A DNA stretch of 6,842 nucleotides from CAG-882 sp050874385 (GTDB taxonomy: Bacteria; Bacillota; Clostridia; Lachnospirales; Lachnospiraceae), in contig JBNMKO010000134.1 of the NCBI GenBank assembly GCA_050874385.1, positions 1 through 6,842 on the forward strand. The letters are read 5' to 3'. The notes under the pieces are model-generated. The model did not search any database. It saw only the letters and a program-made list of their open reading frames with translations, and was not told where the DNA came from. Within the stretch, counting starts at the first letter, position 1, and each line of letters starts with the position of its first letter. Positions 1 to 4,841 of this stretch are shown here, piece by piece. The position numbers and the translations under genes were made by a program.

Positions 1-12
1 TATGATAATTGT

Positions 13-40
13 AGTATAGGCGGAGGGCAGAAAAAGTCAA
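13..40 (-). promoter_or_regulatory. Outward-facing sigma-A type promoter
   Basis: Read on the minus strand, TTGACT (35-40) is followed after 16 bp by TATACT (13-18), each matching five of six consensus bases. It would start transcription within a few bases of the left edge and drive a gene lying outside the window. No reading frame on either strand between 1 and 190 has a convincing ribosome binding site, so this stretch appears to be spacer DNA. Confidence 0.5.
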
Positions 41-192
41 CTTTATTATATTTTTTAATTATCTTATTGTAAAAAGTTTTTGAATTTGACAGTTGATAGG
101 AACATTGAAATATAGTTTTGAGAAAAATAGTCAATATCAAGAATAGGGTTAATTAAAATATGGCATAATGAATTTGAAAGCTTTGATATGAT

Positions 193-235
193 AAAAACGG
201 GCTGCATACCCGAATGATATCCGAGGCAGCAGCCC
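193..235 (-). terminator. Intrinsic terminator of the small-peptide unit
   Basis: GGGCTGC (199-205) and GCAGCCC (229-235) form a perfect 7-bp GC-rich stem. Read on the minus strand the stem is followed by a T run (complement of 193-197), which fits a rho-independent terminator for the leftward transcript of the 304-375 peptide gene. The loop is long (23 nt). On the plus strand the stem is followed by ATTTTG, so weak bidirectional action is possible, but no plus-strand gene lies upstream inside the window. Confidence 0.65.
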
Positions 236-244
236 ATTTTGTAG

Positions 245-280
245 CGGTACAGCACATAAATCCTATGCTATATTGTACCG
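245..280. repeat. Inverted repeat in the 3' part of the peptide transcript
   Basis: CGGTACA (245-251) and TGTACCG (274-280) are perfect inverted copies. In the minus-strand RNA the inside can add a second stem, GCATA with TGTGC (one wobble pair), giving an extended hairpin with a bulge. It lies between the stop codon of the small peptide and the terminator, so it is probably a structured 3' untranslated element. It lacks an adjacent T run and is therefore not a terminator itself. Confidence 0.5.
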
Positions 281-303
281 TGTGAGATTATGGAACAGAT
301 TTA

Positions 304-375
304 TTAGCAGCCAAAGCCGAATAATCTGCAAATTGCGTTGAAAAGTTCAGTACAGTTATTAAAATTGAAACACAT
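304..375 (-). CDS. Putative 23-residue Cys-containing peptide, function unknown
   Basis: This small frame is supported by signals rather than by length. A complete minus-strand unit surrounds it: promoter (425-453), AAAGGAGG (387-394) placed 11 nt before the ATG (slightly long spacing), 23 sense codons, TAA, a hairpin and a terminator. The peptide begins MCFNFNNC and ends RLFGFGC. It has four cysteines (positions 2, 8, 16 and the C-terminal 23), five phenylalanines and only two charged side chains (one Glu, one Arg). Residues about 8-20 could form a short amphipathic helix. There is no signal peptide and no transmembrane span of usual length. I do not recognise the family. It could be a membrane-active or metal/thiol peptide, a signalling peptide, or a chance frame inside a small RNA of about 225 nt. 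Confidence 0.55.
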   Translation of the reverse strand: MCFNFNNCTELFNAICRLFGFGC

Positions 376-386
376 ATCTTAATAAA

Positions 387-394
387 CCTCCTTT
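387..394 (-). promoter_or_regulatory. Shine-Dalgarno site of the small-peptide gene
   Basis: The complement reads AAAGGAGG, a full-strength Clostridia ribosome binding site, 11 nt before the ATG at 375. No other start codon at better spacing opens a frame longer than a few codons, so this site is the main evidence that the 23-codon frame is translated. Confidence 0.6.
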
Positions 395-424
395 ATTTAT
401 TTGCCCTTAGCTAAGCACAAACGA

Positions 425-453
425 ATTGTAACAATTTTGTAACAATTACTCAA
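425..453 (-). promoter_or_regulatory. Promoter of the small-peptide unit
   Basis: On the minus strand TTGAGT (448-453, four of six consensus bases) is separated by exactly 17 bp from TACAAT (425-430, five of six). The predicted start of transcription is near 418, giving a leader of roughly 43 nt before the peptide ATG. The spacer and -10 box are largely built from the 11-bp tandem repeat at 426-447, so a protein bound there would directly control this promoter. Confidence 0.55.
426..447. repeat. Perfect tandem 11-bp repeat, candidate regulator site
   Basis: TTGTAACAATT occurs twice back to back (426-436 and 437-447) with no mismatch. Each unit is close to a palindrome around TAA (TTG-TAA-CAA). 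A repeat period of 11 bp puts both copies on nearly the same face of the helix; this is the geometry known for OmpR/PhoB-family response regulators, while the inner symmetry would also suit a dimeric repressor. Which protein binds is unknown. Confidence 0.55.
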
Positions 454-584
454 TAGGAGGACGTTTACAAAAAATGAAATAAATGGGAGGCTGCCTATTG
501 GCTCAAATTGAAGAAAATGTATCATAAAAGTGTATACAAAGACAAAAATATATGAAATTTATCAATTCTTTTATAAAATAGGGC

Positions 585-613
585 TTGATATTTTGACATG
601 AATTAGGTAAAAT
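585..613 (+). promoter_or_regulatory. gap promoter
   Basis: TTGATA (585-590) and TAAAAT (608-613) are spaced by 17 bp, each with five of six consensus bases. Transcription should begin near 620, leaving a leader of about 53 nt. A perfect TTGACA at 593-598 is also present, but its possible -10 partners are poorer or badly spaced (TATAGA after 14 bp, TAGACA after 16 bp). Apart from the peptide promoter region, 454-584 shows no supported gene. Confidence 0.6.
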
Positions 614-623
614 ATAGACAAGA

Positions 624-641
624 TTGATTTATAATTAACAA
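624..641 (+). promoter_or_regulatory. Candidate Rex operator upstream of gap
   Basis: The 18-bp sequence TTGATTTATAATTAACAA fits the Rex consensus TTGTTAA-N4-TTAACAA: the right half is perfect, the left half matches four of seven, and the invariant TTG and CAA ends are 12 bp apart as required. It sits at and just after the predicted start of transcription. Rex is an NADH/NAD-sensing repressor, and the gene controlled makes an NADH-producing enzyme, so the link is sensible but inferred. A 7-bp inverted repeat ATTGATT/AATCAAT (623-629, 640-646) overlaps the site. Confidence 0.4.
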
Positions 642-672
642 TCAATATTATACATTTTAGGAGGATTTTAAA

Positions 673-1740
673 ATGTCAGTTAAAGTTGCGATTAATGGAT
701 TTGGTCGTATCGGTCGTCTTGCATTCAGACAGATGTTTGATGCAGAGGGTTATGAAGTAGTTGCTATCAACGACTTAACAAGCCCGGAGATGTTAGCACA
801 CTTATTAAAGTATGATACAGCACAGGGTAGCTTCTTAGGCCGTATTGGCGAGAACAAGCACACAGTAACATTCAAGGATTCCGTTAAGGGTGAGGATGGA
901 AAGACTGTTGTTGTTCCTGGTTCTATCACAGTTGATGGCAAGGAGATTACAATCTACGCTCAGCCAGATGCTTCTAAGCTTCCTTGGGGAGAGCTTGATG
1001 TAGATGTTGTTCTTGAGTGTACAGGTTTCTATACATCCAAGGCTAAGGCACAGGCTCACATCGATGCAGGTGCTAAGAAGGTTGTTATTTCTGCTCCAGC
1101 CGGAAATGACCTTCCTACAATCGTTTACAATGTAAACCACGACACACTTACAAAGGATGATACAATCATCTCTGCTGCTTCATGTACAACTAACTGCTTA
1201 GCTCCTATGGCTAAGGCTCTTAACGATTTCGCTCCAATCCAGTCCGGTATCATGACAACAGTTCATGCTTACACAGGTGACCAGATGATCCTTGACGGAC
1301 CACAGAGAAAGGGTGATAAGAGAAGAGCTAGAGCAGGTGCTCAGAACATCGTTCCTAACTCAACAGGTGCTGCTAAGGCTATCGGTCTTGTTATCCCAGA
1401 GTTAAACGGCAAGCTTATCGGTTCTGCTCAGAGAGTTCCTACACCTACAGGTTCTACAACAATCCTTGTTGCAGTTGTTAAGGGTGAGGTTACTAAGGAA
1501 GGCATCAACGAGGCTATGAAGGCTGCTGCTACAGAGTCATTCGGATACAATGAAGACCAGATCGTATCAAGCGATGTTATCGGTATGAGATTCGGTTCAT
1601 TATTCGATGCTACACAGACAATGGTATCTAAGATGGATGACGGCAACTCACTTGTACAGGTTGTTTCATGGTATGACAATGAGAACTCCTACACAAGCCA
1701 GATGGTTCGTACAATTAAGTACTTCGCAGAGCTTGCTTAA
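673..1740 (+). CDS. gap: Glyceraldehyde-3-phosphate dehydrogenase, NAD-dependent
   Basis: Oxidises and phosphorylates glyceraldehyde 3-phosphate to 1,3-bisphosphoglycerate with reduction of NAD, in the cytoplasm. The 355-residue product opens with the Rossmann motif NGFGRIGR (8-15); Asp34 in AINDLT indicates NAD rather than NADP preference. The active site is AASCTTNCLAP with catalytic Cys171, and His198 in TTVHAYT activates it. Arg254 in SAQRVPTPTG and the C-terminal WYDNE (333-337) are present. The protein is about 20 residues longer than the usual 335, mostly through extra residues around 60-85 in the NAD domain. The start is fixed by AGGAGGA (659-665), 7 nt before ATG. Codons are highly biased (nearly all Lys as AAG), as expected for strong expression. 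It has its own promoter and terminator and precedes pgk. No cggR-like regulator gene lies upstream. Confidence 0.98.
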   Translation: MSVKVAINGFGRIGRLAFRQMFDAEGYEVVAINDLTSPEMLAHLLKYDTAQGSFLGRIGENKHTVTFKDSVKGEDGKTVVVPGSITVDGKEITIYAQPDASKLPWGELDVDVVLECTGFYTSKAKAQAHIDAGAKKVVISAPAGNDLPTIVYNVNHDTLTKDDTIISAASCTTNCLAPMAKALNDFAPIQSGIMTTVHAYTGDQMILDGPQRKGDKRRARAGAQNIVPNSTGAAKAIGLVIPELNGKLIGSAQRVPTPTGSTTILVAVVKGEVTKEGINEAMKAAATESFGYNEDQIVSSDVIGMRFGSLFDATQTMVSKMDDGNSLVQVVSWYDNENSYTSQMVRTIKYFAELA

Positions 1741-1774
1741 TTGAGAGTTTAGTAATTAATTATTAGACCTTTAA

Positions 1775-1806
1775 GGGTCCGGTCTTGTGGACCGGGCCCA
1801 TTTTTT
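1775..1806 (+). terminator. Intrinsic terminator after gap
   Basis: GGGTCCGGTC (1775-1784) pairs with GACCGGGCCC (1790-1799) over 10 bp with one G-U wobble and a 5-nt loop, followed by ATTTTTT (1800-1806). This is a strong rho-independent terminator about 35 nt after the gap stop codon, so most gap transcripts should not extend into pgk unless read-through is regulated. Confidence 0.9.
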
Positions 1807-1835
1807 GTAATAGAAAAGTCATTTTTTATTACAAA
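1804..1835. repeat. 14-bp AT-rich hairpin between gap and pgk
   Basis: TTTGTAATAGAAAA (1804-1817) and TTTTTTATTACAAA (1822-1835) pair along 14 bp with one G-U wobble, closing a GTCA loop. The left arm shares its first bases with the T run of the gap terminator. The arms also contain weak promoter-like boxes (TTGTAA at 1805-1810, TATTAC at 1827-1832, 16 bp apart), the best pgk promoter candidate I can find, so the dyad may be an operator as well as an RNA structure. Confidence 0.5.
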
Positions 1836-1882
1836 GACAATTCGCGTGTATGTACGCAATTATAAAAAATGGAGGCGTTACC

Positions 1883-3103
1883 ATGTTAAATAAGAAGACA
1901 GTTGATGATATCAATGTAAAGGGTAAGAGAGTACTTGTTCGTTGTGATTTCAACGTACCTTTAAAGAACGGTGAGATTACTGATGAGACTCGTATCGTTG
2001 CAGCTCTCCCTACAATCAATAAGTTAATAAGCGAGGGTGCTAAGGTTATCCTTTGCTCACATCTTGGAAAGGTTAAGAATGGCCCTAACGAGGGTGAGTC
2101 ACTTGCTCCTGTAGCAAAGAGACTTTCTGAGAAGCTTGGCAAGGAAGTTGTATTCGTTTCCGATTACAATGTAACAGGTGAGGCAGCTACAGCAGCAGTT
2201 GCAGCAATGAACGAGGGCGATGTTGTTCTTCTTCAGAATACACGTTTCAGAGGTGCTGAGGAGACTAAGAATGGTGAGCAGTTCTCCAAGGAGTTAGCTG
2301 ACCTTGCAGATTCTTATGTTTGCGATGCTTTCGGTTCTTCACACAGAGCACATGCTTCTGTTGCAGGTGTTACTAAGTTCATCAAGGAGAAGGGCGGAGA
2401 CAATGCAGTTGGTTACCTTATGCAGAAGGAAATCGACTTCCTCGGAAATGCAGTTAACAACCCGGTTCGTCCATTCGTAGCTATCCTTGGCGGTGCTAAG
2501 GTTGCAGATAAGCTCAACGTAATCAACAACCTTCTTGAGAAGTGCGATACACTCATCATCGGTGGTGGTATGGCATTCACATTCTTAAAGGCTAAGGGTT
2601 ATGAGATTGGTAAATCTCTTGTAGATGACGAGAAGATTGATTACTGCAAGGAGATGATGGACAAGGCTGAGAAGCTTGGCAAGAAGCTTCTTCTTCCTGT
2701 TGACACAACAGTTGCAGCCGGTTTCCCTGACCCTATCGATGCTCCAATCGATGTGACAGTAGTTGACGCTGACAAGATTCCGGCTGATATGGAAGGTCTT
2801 GATATCGGTACTAAGACTCAGGAGCTTTTCGCTGAGGCTGTTAAGTCAGCTAAGACAGTAGTTTGGAACGGACCTATGGGTGTATTCGAGAACCCAACTC
2901 TTGCAAAGGGTACAATCGCTGTAGCTAAGGCTCTTGCTGAGACAGAGGCTACTACAATCATCGGCGGCGGTGACAGTGCAGCAGCTGTTAACCAGTTAGG
3001 TTTTGCTGACAAGATGAGCCACATCTCAACAGGCGGCGGCGCTTCCCTTGAGTTCTTAGAGGGCAAGGAGCTTCCTGGCGTTATGGCAGCTGATGACAAG
3101 TAA
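1883..3103 (+). CDS. pgk: Phosphoglycerate kinase
   Basis: Transfers the acyl phosphate of 1,3-bisphosphoglycerate to ADP, giving 3-phosphoglycerate and ATP; cytoplasmic monomeric enzyme of glycolysis. The 406-residue product carries the signature RVLVRCDFNVPL (16-27) with substrate-binding Asp22 and Asn24, Arg37, SHLGK (59-63), QNTRF with Arg121, and DAFGSSHRAHAS with Arg155. The nucleotide side has GGAKV (203-207, Lys206), GPMGVFE (330-336), GGGDS (361-365) and STGGGASLEFLEG near the C-terminus. Small departures from the common form are SHLGKVKNG in place of SHLGRPKG and QNTRF in place of ENTRF. The start is the ATG at 1883, 7 nt after GGAGG (1871-1875); the in-frame ATG at 1850 has no ribosome site and adds residues the family lacks. 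It lies downstream of the gap terminator, so it needs its own promoter or read-through. Confidence 0.98.
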   Translation: MLNKKTVDDINVKGKRVLVRCDFNVPLKNGEITDETRIVAALPTINKLISEGAKVILCSHLGKVKNGPNEGESLAPVAKRLSEKLGKEVVFVSDYNVTGEAATAAVAAMNEGDVVLLQNTRFRGAEETKNGEQFSKELADLADSYVCDAFGSSHRAHASVAGVTKFIKEKGGDNAVGYLMQKEIDFLGNAVNNPVRPFVAILGGAKVADKLNVINNLLEKCDTLIIGGGMAFTFLKAKGYEIGKSLVDDEKIDYCKEMMDKAEKLGKKLLLPVDTTVAAGFPDPIDAPIDVTVVDADKIPADMEGLDIGTKTQELFAEAVKSAKTVVWNGPMGVFENPTLAKGTIAVAKALAETEATTIIGGGDSAAAVNQLGFADKMSHISTGGGASLEFLEGKELPGVMAADDK

Positions 3104-3128
3104 TCAGTTTATAATTCTTGTATAATTT

Positions 3129-3170
3129 AAGAGGATTGTCGACACAGCATAACGATGCCGCAATCCTTTT
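3129..3170 (+). terminator. Terminator-like hairpin after pgk
   Basis: AGGATTG (3132-3138) pairs with CAATCCT (3161-3167), extendable by three outer pairs including a G-U wobble, followed by TTTTATATT. Inside the 22-nt loop GCAT (3147-3150) and ATGC (3155-3158) can form a second small stem. The T run is short, so termination may be partial, allowing some read-through into tpiA. Confidence 0.6.
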
Positions 3171-3213
3171 ATATTAGTGCATGCCAAATTTATTTTAGAC
3201 ATTCGTATCATAA

Positions 3214-3219
3214 TATAAT
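3214..3219 (+). promoter_or_regulatory. Possible -10 box of a tpiA promoter
   Basis: A perfect TATAAT lies in the very AT-rich stretch 3180-3250, downstream of the pgk hairpin. No good -35 box occurs at standard spacing (TTAGAC at 3195-3200 is only 13 bp away), so the call is weak. If it is used, the tpiA message would carry a structured leader of about 125 nt. Confidence 0.25.
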
Positions 3220-3248
3220 TTAAAATATGATAGCATAATTAGATATAT

Positions 3249-3303
3249 TATATGCACAATATAACCGTATGCACAGAATGTATATGCGCGTATTGTGCAT
3301 ATA
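3249..3303. repeat. 13-bp inverted repeat with TATGCACA copies before tpiA
   Basis: TATATGCACAATA (3249-3261) and TATTGTGCATATA (3291-3303) are perfect inverted copies around a 29-nt centre. The centre holds another TATGCACA (3268-3275) and a related TATGCGCG (3283-3290), so the octamer occurs three times directly (one degenerate) and once inverted. Either a multi-site operator or an RNA hairpin in the tpiA leader would explain this. No known motif is recognised. Confidence 0.5.
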
Positions 3304-3322
3304 GATGTTTTTATGCTTCTGT

Positions 3323-3338
3323 GCCGCCATGGGGCGGC
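3323..3338 (+). promoter_or_regulatory. GC-rich hairpin next to the tpiA ribosome binding site
   Basis: GCCGCC (3323-3328) pairs with GGCGGC (3333-3338) around ATGG, a very stable 6-bp stem in an otherwise AT-rich spacer. It ends 5 nt before GGAG (3344-3347), the tpiA ribosome site. There is no T run, so it is not a terminator; it may tune translation or protect the 5' end of the message. Confidence 0.45.
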
Positions 3339-3353
3339 GGATTGGAGAAGATT

Positions 3354-4100
3354 ATGCGTAAGAAGATTGTTGCCGGAAACTGGAAGATGAACATGACTCC
3401 TAGTCAGGCAGTAGCTTTGGTGGAAGAGCTTAAACCATTGGTAGTATCTGATGATGTGGAAGTTGTATACTGTGTACCGGCTATCGATATCGTTCCTGTT
3501 GTCAACGCTGTCAAGGGAACTAACGTGGCAGTAGGTGCAGAGAATATGTACTTTGAGACAAAGGGTGCTTACACAGGTGAGATTTCAGCAGATATGCTTG
3601 TAGATGCAGGCGTTAAGTATGTTATTATCGGACATTCCGAGAGAAGAGATTACTTCAAGGAGGATGATGTTCTCCTTAATAAGAAGGTTAAGAAAGCTAT
3701 CGAGGCAGGTCTTACACCAATCCTTTGCTGCGGTGAGACATTAGAGCAGAGAGAGCTTGGCGTTACACTTGACTGGATTAGACTTCAGATTAAGTCAGAC
3801 CTTGCAGGTGTTGCAGCAACAGACGTTGCTAACCTTGTAATCGCTTATGAGCCAATCTGGGCTATCGGAACAGGCAAGACAGCTACATCAGATCAGGCAC
3901 AGGAGGTATGTAAGGCTATCCGTGACTGTGTTCGTGAGATGTATGACGATGTTACTGCTGAGGCAGTTCGTATTCAGTACGGTGGTTCTGTAAATGCAGG
4001 CAATGCAGCAGAATTATTTGCTAAACCGGACATCGATGGAGGTCTTGTTGGCGGTGCCAGCTTAAAGGCTGATTTTGGCAAGATTGTAAATTATAAATAA
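3354..4100 (+). CDS. tpiA: Triosephosphate isomerase
   Basis: Interconverts dihydroxyacetone phosphate and glyceraldehyde 3-phosphate, feeding the GAPDH step; cytoplasmic TIM-barrel dimer. The 248-residue product has usual family length and all catalytic elements: AGNWKMN with Asn9 and Lys11, IIGHSERR with electrophile His94, and AYEPIWAIGTGKTAT with catalytic base Glu166 followed by the flexible loop 6. The phosphate-binding QYGGSV (208-213) and GGLVGGASL (229-237) close the barrel. The ATG at 3354 is preceded by TTGGAGAAG (GGAG 6 nt upstream), and the protein then begins at the conserved MRKKIVAGNWK. An in-frame ATG at 3252 would add 34 Cys-rich residues without a ribosome site and is rejected. 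Codon bias matches gap and pgk. It is separated from pgk by 250 nt containing a hairpin and repeats, so separate control is likely. Confidence 0.98.
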   Translation: MRKKIVAGNWKMNMTPSQAVALVEELKPLVVSDDVEVVYCVPAIDIVPVVNAVKGTNVAVGAENMYFETKGAYTGEISADMLVDAGVKYVIIGHSERRDYFKEDDVLLNKKVKKAIEAGLTPILCCGETLEQRELGVTLDWIRLQIKSDLAGVAATDVANLVIAYEPIWAIGTGKTATSDQAQEVCKAIRDCVREMYDDVTAEAVRIQYGGSVNAGNAAELFAKPDIDGGLVGGASLKADFGKIVNYK

Positions 4101-4128
4101 TGGATAATATTGATTAATATTATTAGAG

Positions 4129-4171
4129 GAAACCGGATTTGTATGAAACAATCCGGTTTCTTTTGTTTTTT
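4129..4171 (+). terminator. Intrinsic terminator after tpiA
   Basis: GAAACCGGATT (4129-4139) and AATCCGGTTTC (4150-4160) form a perfect 11-bp stem with a 10-nt loop, followed by a T-rich tail from 4161 (TTTTGTTTTTTT). It ends the glycolytic cluster and insulates it from the sigma-factor unit. Confidence 0.92.
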
Positions 4172-4184
4172 TATGTTTTTTGAC

Positions 4185-4211
4185 GCAACAAAATTAAATT
4201 TTCTCCGAGTA
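4185..4211 (+). promoter_or_regulatory. Candidate ECF-type promoter of the sigma/anti-sigma unit
   Basis: GCAAC (4185-4189) followed after 16 bp by CGAGTA (4206-4211) resembles the layout of promoters read by ECF sigma factors (AAC-containing -35, CG-containing -10). No acceptable sigma-A promoter is visible between the tpiA terminator and the gene: TTGACG (4180-4185) has no -10 box at 16-18 bp. ECF genes commonly read their own promoter, so self-activation is inferred. An AT-rich hairpin (TAATTG 4234-4239, CAATTA 4247-4252) lies in the leader. Confidence 0.35.
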
Positions 4212-4286
4212 GATAGGTGAAGGGCATATTAGTTAATTGCGAAACACAATTACCTAAATAAAGAAGCCTTTGAGGGAGGTGAATGG

Positions 4287-4841
4287 ATGGAGGATAACCG
4301 CATTGTCGAGTTATTTTGGGAGAGAAGCGAGAGCGCAATCACTGAAACGGCATTGAAATATGAAAAGTATCTGCATGGTATTTCGTATCAGATTTTAACG
4401 GATACAGAAGATGCCAAGGAGTGTGTCAACGATACTTACAATGACGCGTGGCAGTCGATGCCGCCTCATCGCCCTTTGGTTCTTTCAACTTTTTTGGGAA
4501 AGATTACCCGCCGAATATCTATAGACAGGTGGAGAATGAAAAATGCAAAAAAGCGTGGCGGAGGGCAGATAATTCTTGTCTTGGACGAACTGGAGGAGTG
4601 CGTTTCGGGTTTTGGAAGTGTGGAGAGTGAAGTGGAACGCAGGGTGTTGGCTGAACTTTTAAATTTGTTTTTGGATAATCTGTCAGTTGCTGAGCGCAGG
4701 GTATTTCTTTGCAGGTATTGGTATATGAAGTCAATTCAGGATATTGCGAAGCAATTTGGATTTTCGCAGAGTAAGGTCACGTCAATGCTGCATAGGACGA
4801 GAGGAAAATTGAAAACTATGCTTGAAAAGGAGGGGTATTGA
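4287..4841 (+). CDS. ECF-like RNA polymerase sigma factor (sigma-70 family)
   Basis: A 184-residue protein with the two domains of an ECF sigma factor. Region 2 spans about 24-90; TEDAKECVNDTYNDAW (40-55) is the core-binding and -10-recognition helix, followed by FLGKITRRISIDRWR (69-83). A linker with AKKRGGGQ and the acidic LDELEEC leads to region 4 (about 117-178), whose helix-turn-helix (SIQDIAKQFGFSQSKVTSMLHRT, here about 149-171) reads the -35 box. The ATG at 4287 follows GGGAGGTG (4274-4281). Its stop codon overlaps the start of the next gene (TGATG), so the pair is translationally coupled, the classic sigma/anti-sigma layout. It should direct polymerase to a stress- or envelope-related regulon when released by its partner; the signal is unknown. 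Codon use is much less biased than in the glycolytic genes, consistent with low expression. Confidence 0.9.
   Translation: MEDNRIVELFWERSESAITETALKYEKYLHGISYQILTDTEDAKECVNDTYNDAWQSMPPHRPLVLSTFLGKITRRISIDRWRMKNAKKRGGGQIILVLDELEECVSGFGSVESEVERRVLAELLNLFLDNLSVAERRVFLCRYWYMKSIQDIAKQFGFSQSKVTSMLHRTRGKLKTMLEKEGY

Noticed and set aside
86..116. TTGACA with TATAGT on the plus strand
   Set aside because: The spacing is 19 bp and no plus-strand gene follows before 673.
64..255. 63-codon minus-strand frame
   Set aside because: It has no ribosome site, runs through the GC-rich terminator stem and has no recognisable protein features.
454..584. Plus-strand mini-frames after GGAGG-like sequences at 456-460 and 486-490
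   Set aside because: The frames reach a stop within 2 to 9 codons and lack further supporting signals.
835..1140. Long antisense frames within gap, pgk and the other genes
   Set aside because: They are by-products of biased codon use on the coding strand; they lack ribosome sites and protein-like composition.
1850..1882. Upstream start for pgk
   Set aside because: No ribosome site precedes it, while GGAGG sits at ideal distance from the ATG at 1883, where family homology begins.
3252..3353. 34-residue Cys-rich N-terminal extension of tpiA
   Set aside because: No ribosome site precedes 3252, the family starts at the ATG at 3354, and the Cys codons come from the repeated TATGCACA/TGTATATGC DNA.
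4838..4840. TTG start one codon before the anti-sigma ATG
   Set aside because: The ATG at 4841 is the stronger start, well placed after AAGGAGGGG, and gives the usual TGATG overlap.
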